Part shown: positions 29,854-37,715 of the stretch, one piece after another
Numbering within the stretch: position 1 is the first letter of the stretch
How the letters are laid out: each line of letters starts with the position of its first letter
From: Roseateles sp. DAIF2
GTDB taxonomy: Bacteria; Pseudomonadota; Gammaproteobacteria; Burkholderiales; Burkholderiaceae_C
Reading direction: 5' to 3'
DNA length: 64,000 nt
NCBI RefSeq assembly: GCF_015624425.1
Contig: NZ_CP049919.1
Location: forward strand, 5,394,001-5,458,000
The notes under the pieces: model-generated
Told to the model about the DNA's origin: nothing
Seen by the model: the letters and a program-made list of their open reading frames with translations, nothing else
Databases searched by the model: none
Translations under genes and position numbers: made by a program

Positions 29854-30949
29854 CCAATCCCGGCGCTGGCTCGCGGCCGGCGTCGGCCTGCTGGTGCTGC
29901 CGCTGCTGCTGCAGCAGCTGGGCCAGGCGCCGGTGCGCATCGTCGACCAGGCCCTGCTCTATGTGCTGCTGGCGCTGGGGCTCAATATCGTGGTCGGCTA
30001 CGCCGGCCTGCTGGACCTGGGCTATGTGGCCTTCTACGCGCTCGGCGCCTATCTGTTCGCGCTGCTGGCCTCGCCGCATCTGAGCGAGCAGTTCGCCGCG
30101 GTGCAGGCGCATTTCCCGGCCGGCCTGCATGAGCCCTGGTGGCTGGTCCTGCCGCTGGGCGCGGCGCTGGCGGCGCTGCTGGGCGTGCTGCTGGGCGCGC
30201 CGACCCTGCGCCTGCGCGGCGACTACCTGGCCGTGGTGACCCTGGCCTTCGGCGAGATCATCCGGCTCTTCATCGTCAACATGGGCCATCCGGCCAACAT
30301 CACCAATGGCGCGCGCGGCATCGGCCCGATCGACGACATCCACATCTTCGGCCTGGATCTGGGGCGGCGCCAAGAGCTGCTGGGCCTGAGCCTGCCGCCG
30401 GTGACGCTGTACTACTACCTGTTCCTGGCCCTGGTGCTGCTGGCCGCGCTGGCCTGCCACCGGCTGGAGCGCTCGCGCATCGGCCGTGCCTGGATGGCGA
30501 TCCGCGAGGACGAGACCGCTGCGCTCGCGATGGGGCTGGACACGCGGCGCCTGAAGCTGCTGGCCTTCGGCATGGGCGCGGCCTTCGGCGGCGTGGCCGG
30601 CGTGCTGTTCGGCGCCTTCCAGGGCTTCATCTCGCCCGAAGCCTTCAGCCTGCAGGAATCGGTGCTGATCGTCACGATGGTGGTGCTGGGCGGCATCGGC
30701 CACATGCCCGGCGTGATCCTCGGCGCCCTGCTGCTGTCGGCCCTGCCCGAGGCGCTGCGCTATGTGGCCGGCCCGCTGCAGCAGCTCAGCGACGGCCGGC
30801 TGGACGCGCCGATCCTGCGCCAGCTGATGGTGGCGCTGGCGATGATCGCAATGATGCTGCTGCGCCCGCGCGGCCTGTGGGCGGCGGCCGAGCAGCGCCG
30901 CCCGCCCGAGCTCAGGCGCCCCAGCGCAGGCGCTGCAGCAGCGGACTGA
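29846..30949 (+). CDS. livM: branched-chain amino acid ABC permease LivM, orphan
   Basis: This is a 367-residue inner-membrane permease of the LivM type with about nine hydrophobic helices. It carries the family signatures NIVVGYAGLLDLGYVAFYALGAY, quoted in part as GYAGLLDLGYVAFYALGAY, LRLRGDYLAVVTLAFGEI, and the EAA-like cytoplasmic loop RIGRAWMAIREDETAALAMG that contacts the ATPase. The start is the GTG inside GTGAGTAG, behind GGAAAGG. LivH, LivG, LivF and a binding protein are all missing from the neighbourhood. It would have to use subunits encoded elsewhere, or is a remnant. Its last 38 bases overlap the convergent acyl-CoA dehydrogenase gene. Confidence 0.9.
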   Translation: MSSQSRRWLAAGVGLLVLPLLLQQLGQAPVRIVDQALLYVLLALGLNIVVGYAGLLDLGYVAFYALGAYLFALLASPHLSEQFAAVQAHFPAGLHEPWWLVLPLGAALAALLGVLLGAPTLRLRGDYLAVVTLAFGEIIRLFIVNMGHPANITNGARGIGPIDDIHIFGLDLGRRQELLGLSLPPVTLYYYLFLALVLLAALACHRLERSRIGRAWMAIREDETAALAMGLDTRRLKLLAFGMGAAFGGVAGVLFGAFQGFISPEAFSLQESVLIVTMVVLGGIGHMPGVILGALLLSALPEALRYVAGPLQQLSDGRLDAPILRQLMVALAMIAMMLLRPRGLWAAAEQRRPPELRRPSAGAAAAD

Positions 30950-32432
30950 CCCGGTAGCGTTCGCTGCGGTAGGCCTCGAACAGGCCGTCCAGCAGCTGCA
31001 CCACCGGGCCCGAGCCCAGCTGCGCCAGCCACTCGAAGGGGCCGGCCGGATAGTTGACGCCCAGCTTCATCGCGGTGTCGGCACCGGCCTCGTCGCAGAC
31101 GCCCTGCCAGACGGCATCGGCGCCCTCGTTGACCAGCATTGCGATCGTGCGCGCCACCACCAGGCCCGGCACGTCGCGCAGCGCCAGCGGCTCCCAGCCC
31201 AGCGCGCGCAGCAGGTCCTCGACCAGGGCGCGCTGCCCGCCGGCCAGCTTCGGCGCGGCCGCATAGGCCAGCGCATCGATCTTGTCCGGCGCCAGCGGCC
31301 AGTCGATCACGGCCAGCGCGTCGTGGCAGCGGGTGAAGGCCAGCTGCGCGGCGCTGATGCCGGTGCTCAGATGCAGCTGCAGGCCCACGTCGCCGACCCG
31401 CAGGCCGTCCCAGTCGCTATGCGTCTCGCGCGTGAAGCTCAGACCCTTGTGGCTCAGCCAGCGGCCCAGGCCCTCGACCAGCGGCCCGGCGCCCACCAGC
31501 ACCAGGTGGCGCGGCGCGGCCGCTGGCGCGGCCACCGGCGCGGCCGCGGCGGGCAGGCCCTCGTAGAAGCCCTTGCCGACCTTGCGACCCAGGCGGCCGC
31601 CGTCGACCAGGGCCTTCTGCACCAGGGATGGCATGTAGCGCTTGTCGCCGAAGTTGGCCTCGAACACCGACTGCGTGACCAGGAAGTTGGTGTCGTGGCC
31701 GATCAGGTCCATCAGCTCGCAAGGCCCCATGCGGAAACCCACGCCGCGCAGCGCGCGGTCCAGCTGCGCCGGTTGGCCGGCCTGCTCCAGCAGCAGGGCC
31801 AGGGTCTCGGCGTAATAGGGCCGGGCGATGCGGTTGACGATGAAGCCGGGCGTCGATTTCGCATGCACCGGCGTCTTGCCCCAGCGCGCGGCCAGCTCGA
31901 AGATCGCGGCGGCCACCTCGGGCGCGGTCTCGGCGCCCGACACCACCTCGACCAGCTTCATCAGCGGCACCGGGTTGAAGAAATGCATGCCAACCAGGCG
32001 CTGCGGGTTGCGCATGCCATTGGCCAGCGCGGTGATGCTGATCGACGAGGTGTTGGACGCGATGATCGCGCCGGCCGGCAGCAGCGCGTCCAGCTCGCGC
32101 AGCAGGGCCTGCTTGGGTTCCAGCTTCTCGACGATCACCTCGACCACCAGCGCCACGTCCGCCAGCTCGGCCACCGCGCTGGCCGGCTGGATGCGCGCCA
32201 GCAGCGCCTCGCGCTGGCCGCCCTCCATGCGGCCCTTGGCGACCAGGCCGTCCAGGCTCTTGGCGATCTGCGCGATCGCGGCCTCGGCCGCGCCCTCGCG
32301 CGCATCCAGCAGGCGCACCTCATGGCCGGCCTGCGCCGCCACCTGGGCGATGCCCGCCCCCATCACACCGGCGCCGATCACGCCCACCATCGCCTCGCCC
32401 GCCGGGCGCTTCGCCACAATCCAATCGCTCAT
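30912..32432 (-). CDS. 3-hydroxyacyl-CoA dehydrogenase
   Basis: This is a 506-residue NAD-dependent dehydrogenase with two 3HCDH C-terminal domains. The Rossmann motif GVIGAGVMGAGIAQVAA is near the N-terminus. SNTSSISITALA and GMHFFNPVPLMKLVEVV, with the catalytic histidine, follow. A proline/alanine linker after KGFYEG leads to the second domain, as in PaaH/PaaC of phenylacetate degradation. The substrate could equally be a generic 3-hydroxyacyl-CoA. It follows the hydratase gene by seven bases in one transcription unit. The 3' end overlaps livM tail-to-tail by 38 bases. Confidence 0.92.
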   Translation of the reverse strand: MSDWIVAKRPAGEAMVGVIGAGVMGAGIAQVAAQAGHEVRLLDAREGAAEAAIAQIAKSLDGLVAKGRMEGGQREALLARIQPASAVAELADVALVVEVIVEKLEPKQALLRELDALLPAGAIIASNTSSISITALANGMRNPQRLVGMHFFNPVPLMKLVEVVSGAETAPEVAAAIFELAARWGKTPVHAKSTPGFIVNRIARPYYAETLALLLEQAGQPAQLDRALRGVGFRMGPCELMDLIGHDTNFLVTQSVFEANFGDKRYMPSLVQKALVDGGRLGRKVGKGFYEGLPAAAAPVAAPAAAPRHLVLVGAGPLVEGLGRWLSHKGLSFTRETHSDWDGLRVGDVGLQLHLSTGISAAQLAFTRCHDALAVIDWPLAPDKIDALAYAAAPKLAGGQRALVEDLLRALGWEPLALRDVPGLVVARTIAMLVNEGADAVWQGVCDEAGADTAMKLGVNYPAGPFEWLAQLGSGPVVQLLDGLFEAYRSERYRVSPLLQRLRWGA

Positions 32433-32439
32433 GGTGTCT

Positions 32440-33225
32440 TCAGTCCTTGTTGGGGATCCAGGCCGCGGGGCGCTTGGCCAGGAAGGCGGCAAAGCCTTCC
32501 TTGGCCTCGTCCGTCATGCGCACGCGCGCGATCGTCTGTGCGGTCAGCTCGCGCACCTCGGGCGTGATCGGGCCGACCTCCAGCTGGGCGAACAGCGCCT
32601 TGATCTCGCCCTGCGCGGCCGGGCCGTTGAGCAGCAGCTCGGCGATCCAGCGCTCCAGCGCGGCGTCGATGTCCTCGGCTACCTCCTGCACCAGGCCCAG
32701 GGTCTGCGCCTCGGCGGCCGGGATGCGGCTGGCCGTGAGCGCCAGGCGGCGCGCCTGGCGCGGGCCGACCGCGTTGACCACATAGGGGCCGATCACCGCC
32801 GGCAGGATGCCGAAGCGCGCCTCGCTGACCGCGAATTTCGCGTCCGGCGTGGCCAGCGCGATGTCGCAGGCCGCGGCCAGGCCGACGCCGCCGCCCAGGG
32901 CCAGGCCCTGCACGCGCGCCAGGGTGGGCTTCGGGCATTCGGCGATGCGCTGCAGCATCGTGGCGAAGCGGCGCGCGTCCTCGACATTGGCGGCCTGCGT
33001 CGCCTCCGAGGCGCGCTTCATCCATTGCAGGTCGGCGCCGGCGCTGAAGGCCTTGCCGCTGCCGGCCAGCACGATCAGGCGCACCGCCGGGTCGGCCGTC
33101 AGGCGCTCGAAGGCGGCCGCCAGGTCCGCGATCATCGCCTCGTTGAAGGCGTTGAACACCTCGGGCCGGTTCATCGTGACGCGCGCCACGCCGCGCGCGT
33201 CGGTCTCAATCGTCAATGTCTCCAC
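32440..33225 (-). CDS. enoyl-CoA hydratase family protein, methylglutaconyl-CoA hydratase-like
   Basis: This 261-residue crotonase-fold protein has the oxyanion-hole segments KAFSAGADLQWMKR and GLALGGGVGLAAACD. AGADL-x-WM is typical of methylglutaconyl-CoA hydratases (LiuC) of leucine breakdown, but no liu genes are nearby, so generic enoyl-CoA hydratase is the safer call. The start is a GTG at 33225 with GGAG seven bases upstream. It is cotranscribed with the 3-hydroxyacyl-CoA dehydrogenase, which would take the next step. Confidence 0.87.
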   Translation of the reverse strand: METLTIETDARGVARVTMNRPEVFNAFNEAMIADLAAAFERLTADPAVRLIVLAGSGKAFSAGADLQWMKRASEATQAANVEDARRFATMLQRIAECPKPTLARVQGLALGGGVGLAAACDIALATPDAKFAVSEARFGILPAVIGPYVVNAVGPRQARRLALTASRIPAAEAQTLGLVQEVAEDIDAALERWIAELLLNGPAAQGEIKALFAQLEVGPITPEVRELTAQTIARVRMTDEAKEGFAAFLAKRPAAWIPNKD

Positions 33226-33278
33226 GCTGAAACTCCTGGTAATCCGGCGAGTATCGCAGCGCGACCGGGGCCACCCGG

Positions 33279-34394
33279 TCAACGGCCGAACAGCCCTTTC
33301 ACCACACCGCCCAAGCCCTTGACGACGCCCGAAAGGCTAACCCCGAGGCCATCGGCCAGGCCCGAGGCGATCTTGGTCGCGAGGTTCTCGTTGAGCGAGA
33401 AGGCCGGATCGTCGAGCCGCCCCTCAAGGGTGAACTTCACCTCCAGCGCATCGTTGCGCGTCAGCGCCGCCAGCACCGCCTGGCGCGGCACGCCGGCAAA
33501 GGTGCCCAGCATGCCGCCCTCGTTGGACAGCTCCAGCTGGCGCAGGGTCAGCACGCCCGGCGCCTGCAGCTTCTTGTCGCGCACCCGCGCCTGCAGGCTC
33601 AGGTCCAGGGTGCCGCGGCGCACGCCGGTCTCGGCGGCCCTCAGCAGATAAGGCTGCAGCGCCACCAGGTCAACACCGCGGAACTGCGCCCGCAGCCGCG
33701 CGTCCTGGGTGGCCGGCGTGAACTCGCCCTCGATCTCGATGCGGCCGTCCCGCGCCGGGCGGCCGGACGCGGCGCCCTTGAACAGGCCTTCCAGCTTCAG
33801 CGCGATCGCGCGGTCCAGCGCCGGCAGCACGATCGGGCCCGCCTCGGCCCGCAGGCCCTCGACGCGCAGCGGCAGCGGCGTGCCGCGGCGCACCGAAGCG
33901 TCGAAGAAGGCCAGGCTGGCATCGTCCAGTCGCACCTGGTCGATCTCCAGCCGCAGCGGATTGGCAGCGCCGGCGGCCTCGTCGGACGGGCGTGCCTGCC
34001 CTTGCTCCTCCAGCAGCGCCGGCAGCAGGCGCATCCGGCCCTCGCGGGTGCGCAGGGCCGACAAATAGGCGCCCTCGACCTCGATGCGCGCGATGCGCCA
34101 GGGCCCGCCGAACAGGCTGCGCAACTCCGGCTCGACCCGCACCCGCCGCGCCCGCAGTTCATCTTCGGCCGGCCAGCCCGGCGCGGCGCGGATGCGCAGC
34201 TCGCTCAGCTCCAGGCCCGACCAGTCCGCCGTCAGCGCCCCGATGCTGGCGCGCGGCCCCAGCGCGCCCTCGATCTGCCGCTGCAGCTGGCCGACGGCCA
34301 GGCGCAGGCCGCCGATGATCAACAGGCTCAGGGCCGCGACGATGGCGGCGGCAATCAGGAGGGGACGGCGGAAACGGGACACGGCGGCAGACAT
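33279..34394 (-). CDS. AsmA/DUF748-like membrane-anchored protein
   Basis: This is a 371-residue protein with an N-terminal membrane anchor (about residues 10-33, LLIAAAIVAALSLLIIGGLRL). A beta-rich body has alternating patterns such as RASIGALTADWSGLELSELRI and IARIEVEGAYLSALRTREG, typical of AsmA/DUF748 proteins. These are bridge-like envelope proteins linked to lipid transport or outer-membrane homeostasis. The C-terminal glycine-rich helix VVKGLGGVVKGLFGR is a normal family ending. It lies 53 bases before the hydratase and may be part of the same transcript. Confidence 0.78.
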   Translation of the reverse strand: MSAAVSRFRRPLLIAAAIVAALSLLIIGGLRLAVGQLQRQIEGALGPRASIGALTADWSGLELSELRIRAAPGWPAEDELRARRVRVEPELRSLFGGPWRIARIEVEGAYLSALRTREGRMRLLPALLEEQGQARPSDEAAGAANPLRLEIDQVRLDDASLAFFDASVRRGTPLPLRVEGLRAEAGPIVLPALDRAIALKLEGLFKGAASGRPARDGRIEIEGEFTPATQDARLRAQFRGVDLVALQPYLLRAAETGVRRGTLDLSLQARVRDKKLQAPGVLTLRQLELSNEGGMLGTFAGVPRQAVLAALTRNDALEVKFTLEGRLDDPAFSLNENLATKIASGLADGLGVSLSGVVKGLGGVVKGLFGR

Positions 34395-34456
34395 CTCAAG
34401 CGGAGTCCGCGAGGATAGCGCCCCGCCCGCCGCGGCGAGGTGCCGCGGCGCCTAGG

Positions 34457-34753
34457 TCAATCGAAGAAGTCGCTGAGCCAGGACTTCTTGCGGTAATGGC
34501 CGTGATGGCCGCCCTGCTTCTTGTAGTAGTCCGAATCGACGAAGTCGGGACGGCCCTGCTGGGGATAGTGCTGCGGCTGTTGTGCTTGCGGGGCCTGCGG
34601 GGCGGGCGGCTGGGCCGCCACCGAGCGCTCGATCAGCTTGTCGAGCTCGCCGCGGTCCAGCCAGACGCCGCGGCATTGCGGGCAGTAGTCGATCTCGATG
34701 CCCTGGCGGTCGGCCATCACAAGCGTGGCATCGGGGCAGGTGGGGCATTTCAT
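34457..34753 (-). CDS. zinc-ribbon (TFIIB-type) protein
   Basis: This 98-residue protein begins MKCPTCPDATLVMADRQGIE and continues IDYCPQCRGVWLDRGELDKL, giving two CPxC knuckles of a zf-TFIIB-type zinc ribbon. A Pro/Gln-rich linker follows, then a basic, histidine-containing tail KKQGGHHGHYRKKSWLSDFFD. Such small proteins are widespread and uncharacterised; binding to nucleic acid or protein is an inference. Confidence 0.85.
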   Translation of the reverse strand: MKCPTCPDATLVMADRQGIEIDYCPQCRGVWLDRGELDKLIERSVAAQPPAPQAPQAQQPQHYPQQGRPDFVDSDYYKKQGGHHGHYRKKSWLSDFFD

Positions 34754-34854
34754 CGCGGGGTCACTCCTTGCTTTCTTGCTGACGGGGTTCGCTACTCAGG
34801 CCGAATCCCTGTCAGCTGAGGTCGCCGGCCCCGATCTCAATCGGGCCGGCAAGG

Positions 34855-34877
34855 AAAAAGGGGACCTTTCGGTCCCC
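34855..34877 (-). terminator. intrinsic terminator after the TerC gene
   Basis: On the minus strand GGGGACC-GAAA-GGTCCCC is a perfect 7-bp stem followed by TTTTTCC. It lies 16 bases past the stop codon of the TerC-family gene. Confidence 0.88.
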
Positions 34878-34892
34878 TGGTCTCGTATCGCC

Positions 34893-35651
34893 TTACTTGG
34901 CCGGCTCTTCCTTGTTGAGCAGGCGCTTGCCGCGGGCGCGGATATTGAGTCCTTCCACCACCAGCGAGAAGGCCATCGCGGCGTAGATGTAACCCTTGGG
35001 CATATGGACGTCGAAGGCTTCGGCCGTCAGCGCCATGCCCACCATCACCAGGAAGGCCAGGGCCAGCACCTTGACCGAGGGATGACGGTCGACGAAGTCG
35101 CCGATCGGCTTGGCCGCCACCAGCATCACCAACACGGCCACGATCACGGCGGCCACCATCACGCCGATCTGGTCCACCATGCCGACCGCGGTGATCACCG
35201 AGTCCAGCGAGAACACGATGTCGATGACCGCGATCTGGCCGATGATGCCCCAGAACAGGCGGTTGCCGGCGGCCTTCAGGGCCTGCTCGTCGGTGGCGGG
35301 CGGGCCGTCCTGCTCGCGGGCCTCGACCTCGACGAAGATCTCGTGCGAAGCCTTGTACAGCAGGAACAGGCCACCGAACAGCAGCACCAGGTCGCGGCCG
35401 CTGATGTCCTGGCCGAACATCGAGAACAGGGTCTCGGTCAGGCCCATCACCCAGCTCAGCGAGAACAGCAGCGCCAGGCGCGAGATCATCGCGAAGCCCA
35501 GGCCCAGGCGGCGTGCCTTGTCACGCAGATGCGCCGGCAGGCGGCCCACCAGGATGGAGATGAAGATGATGTTGTCGACGCCCAGGACGATTTCCAGGGC
35601 GGTAAGCATCGCGAACGCGATCCAGATATTGGGGTCGAGGAGGAATTCCAC
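34893..35651 (-). CDS. TerC family integral membrane protein
   Basis: This is a 252-residue membrane protein with about seven helices. The TerC signatures are the acidic pair in TALEIVLGVDNIIFISILVG and the internal repeat IDIVFSLDSVITAVGMVDQ, in which the Asp residues sit inside the membrane. TerC/Alx/YgdQ relatives move manganese or other metals or support folding of exported proteins. The specific role is open. The start is GTG 35651, giving the standard N-terminus EFLLDPNIWIAFAML; no good ribosome site is visible. A strong terminator follows. Confidence 0.92.
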   Translation of the reverse strand: MEFLLDPNIWIAFAMLTALEIVLGVDNIIFISILVGRLPAHLRDKARRLGLGFAMISRLALLFSLSWVMGLTETLFSMFGQDISGRDLVLLFGGLFLLYKASHEIFVEVEAREQDGPPATDEQALKAAGNRLFWGIIGQIAVIDIVFSLDSVITAVGMVDQIGVMVAAVIVAVLVMLVAAKPIGDFVDRHPSVKVLALAFLVMVGMALTAEAFDVHMPKGYIYAAMAFSLVVEGLNIRARGKRLLNKEEPAK

Positions 35652-35838
35652 GGTGTGAGGAGCGGCGCGGCCAAGCGCTCGCCTGAATTGTGTGAAGAGC
35701 GCACGATACCGCGCCCGCCACCCTCGGGTAAATGCGAATTTGCGACCTTGATGCTTCGCAAAAATCGAATCGTGAAATCCCAATGGGCGCGCCACCGATG
35801 CGGCCGCGCGCCCCGGCTGGCCCTTGCGGGCGCTGGGC

Positions 35839-36174
35839 TTACTTGCTGACGCTGGGACGACCGGCGGCCGTCGGGTAGGCCGACAGCACGCGTGCCGGGT
35901 CTTGCGTGTCCAGGTAGGCGGCGTACTGCGCCTCGGCGCAGGCCAGGGCCTGGCCGGCCTGCGGCTCGCCGCGGTACTGGCCCTTGTAGTAGACGAAGCG
36001 GTATTCGTTGGCGGCCTGGCCCTTGGCATCCAGCTGAGGCTGGTGCTTGGCCGCGCATTCGGCGCGCAGGCCTTCGGGCGTGATGCTCTGGGCCGAGGCG
36101 GCGCAGGCCAGGACGGACAAGGTCAGGGCGATCAGGGCTTGTGGCTTCTTCTGCATGGCGATCAGGACTCTCAT
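35839..36174 (-). CDS. small exported hypothetical protein
   Basis: This is a 111-residue protein with a signal peptide (ALIALTLSVLACAASAQS) cleaved after about residue 30. The mature chain holds two cysteines (ECAAKH and ALACAEAQYAAYL) that could form a disulfide. Two in-frame starts are possible, 36174 and 36156; neither has a strong ribosome site. No known domain is recognised. It lies alone between TerC and a divergent periplasmic protein gene. Confidence 0.65.
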   Translation of the reverse strand: MRVLIAMQKKPQALIALTLSVLACAASAQSITPEGLRAECAAKHQPQLDAKGQAANEYRFVYYKGQYRGEPQAGQALACAEAQYAAYLDTQDPARVLSAYPTAAGRPSVSK

Positions 36175-36331
36175 GGTGATGGGGTGGCCTGCCTCCAAGG
36201 ACCGCGCGACGCGATCCTCCCTCGGTCAGGTGCGGCGCAGCTTAACGGCGGAGCCGGCCTCCGACCACCACGCGACTGGGGGTCGGGTGGACCCTCTTGC
36301 GCTACCCTGGCGGCCCGGACAAAAAACACCC

Positions 36332-37249
36332 ATGCCCTTCGCCGCTGTCTTCCTCCGCGGGTCCGGACGTCTGCGCCGCACCGCGCTGCTTGCCCTGCTG
36401 CTGTTGAGCGCCGCTGTCCCGCCGGCCCAGGCCGATCCGCTGCGGGTGCGCCACGCACTGGCGCAGCAGCAGAGCGCCGCCGAGATCACCTACGAGCTCG
36501 AGGTGCTGCAGCTGCTGCTGGACAAGACACAGGCCAGTCATGGGCCCTATCGCCTGGAGGGCTCGGCGCCGATGACACAGAACCGCGCCTTCCTGCAGCT
36601 GGTGGCCGGCGAGGTGGATCTGATCAGCTCGATGACCTCGCGCGAGCGCGAGGTGCAGGGCCTGCCGCTGCGGGTCTGCCTCTACCGCGGCCTGCAGGGC
36701 GTGCGCCTGCCGCTGATGTTGAGCAACCGCCGCGAGGAGCTGGACGCGGCCGGCGCGACGCAGCCGCCGCGCGCGCTGCACAACGGTCAGGTGGCCGACT
36801 GGCCCGACACCGCGGTGCTGGCGCACAACGGCTGGCAGGTCGACCGCCTGCCGCGCCTGGGCCAGTTCGGCGAGCTGCTGCGGCGCCGGCGCCTGGACTT
36901 CGTCAGCCTGGGCGTGCTGGAGGCCTATCCGATCGCCGGCACCCGCCACGAGGTGGTGGTGGGCGAGCGCTGGGCCATCGCCTACCCCTCGGCCTTCTAC
37001 TTCTTCGTCAGCCCGACACGCCCCGAGCTGGCCGAGCGGCTGCGCATCGGCTGGGACCGAGCCTTGGCGGACGGCAGCTTCGAGGCCCTGTTCGAGCAGC
37101 GCCTGGGCGCGCAGCTGCGGCGCGCCCGGCTTGAGCAACGCCATTGGTGGCGGCTGGAGAACCCGGCCCTGCCCGCGAGCACGCCGCTGGCCGATGCGCG
37201 GCTGTGGCACCCGCTGGTGCGCGCGCGGCTGCTGAAGCCGGGCCCCTGA
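36332..37249 (+). CDS. periplasmic substrate-binding-like protein
   Basis: This is a 305-residue exported protein: a signal peptide of about 35 residues (RTALLALLLLSAAVPPAQA) and a mature chain with the alternating pattern of type-2 periplasmic binding folds. Examples are ELEVLQLLLDKTQASHGPYRL and the late segment AYPSAFYFFVSPTRPELAERL. It lacks partner permease or ATPase genes, so it could be a stand-alone sensor or a transporter subunit. It is most like SBP_bac_3/transporter-like proteins of unknown ligand. The gene ends before a shared hairpin opposite HU. Confidence 0.65.
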   Translation: MPFAAVFLRGSGRLRRTALLALLLLSAAVPPAQADPLRVRHALAQQQSAAEITYELEVLQLLLDKTQASHGPYRLEGSAPMTQNRAFLQLVAGEVDLISSMTSREREVQGLPLRVCLYRGLQGVRLPLMLSNRREELDAAGATQPPRALHNGQVADWPDTAVLAHNGWQVDRLPRLGQFGELLRRRRLDFVSLGVLEAYPIAGTRHEVVVGERWAIAYPSAFYFFVSPTRPELAERLRIGWDRALADGSFEALFEQRLGAQLRRARLEQRHWWRLENPALPASTPLADARLWHPLVRARLLKPGP

Positions 37250-37250
37250 G

Positions 37251-37290
37251 AAAAAGAAAAGGCCGGCCGCCTCCGCGGAGACGCCGGCCT
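37251..37290 (-). terminator. intrinsic terminator of the HU gene
   Basis: On the minus strand AGGCCGGC pairs with GCCGGCCT across a 15-base loop that itself contains the palindrome CTCCGCGGAG. It is followed by TTTTCTTTTT. It lies about 45 bases past the HU stop codon and directly after the opposing gene's stop. Confidence 0.82.
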
Positions 37291-37334
37291 GATTGACAGC
37301 AAGCAGATGACTGCTTGCGCGCCGATCGAAGAAT

Positions 37335-37706
37335 TTACTTCTTGGCCTTGGCGGCGGCCTTCTTGGCGGGCGGCTTGGCAGCGGCCTTCGGTGCAGCCTT
37401 GGCGGCCTTCTCGGCCTTGCGAGCGGCAGCCTTGGGGTCCACGGCGGCCTTGAAGCCGGCGCCCGGGGTGAACTTCGGCAGCTTGGCTGCGGCGATCTTG
37501 ATCTTCTCGCCGGTGCTGGGGTTCACGCCGGTGCGGGCAGCGCGGGCGTGCTGCTTGAAGGAGCCAAAGCCGGGGATGGAGACCGTGCCGCCCTTCTTGA
37601 CGGTGGTGACCACCGCGTCCAGCAGGGTCTCGACGATGCGGCCGGCTTCGGCCTTCGTCAGCTCATGCTTGCCAGCCAGGTGCTCGATCAGTTCGGTTTT
37701 GTTCAT
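37335..37706 (-). CDS. HU-family DNA-binding protein with Lys/Ala-rich tail
   Basis: This 123-residue nucleoid protein has a complete HU fold: MNKTELIEHLAGKHELTKAE at the start, the hydrophobic core GGTVSIPGFGSFKQHARAAR, and the DNA-binding arm with RTGVNPSTGEKIKIAA. The usual HU is about 90 residues. This one adds some 30 residues of Lys/Ala/Pro repeats (KAAPKAAAKPPAKKAAAKAKK in part), like the histone H1-like tails seen on some Burkholderiales HU proteins, which should raise DNA affinity and compaction. Confidence 0.93.
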   Translation of the reverse strand: MNKTELIEHLAGKHELTKAEAGRIVETLLDAVVTTVKKGGTVSIPGFGSFKQHARAARTGVNPSTGEKIKIAAAKLPKFTPGAGFKAAVDPKAAARKAEKAAKAAPKAAAKPPAKKAAAKAKK

Positions 37707-37715
37707 TCCTGAGTC

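Noticed and set aside
26119..29940. 1273-codon minus-strand frame through SppA, the FMN protein, the lipoprotein hydrolase and the cupin
   Set aside because: It lies in the wrong frame over several well-recognised genes on both strands. In such GC-rich DNA antisense stops are rare, so long empty frames are expected.
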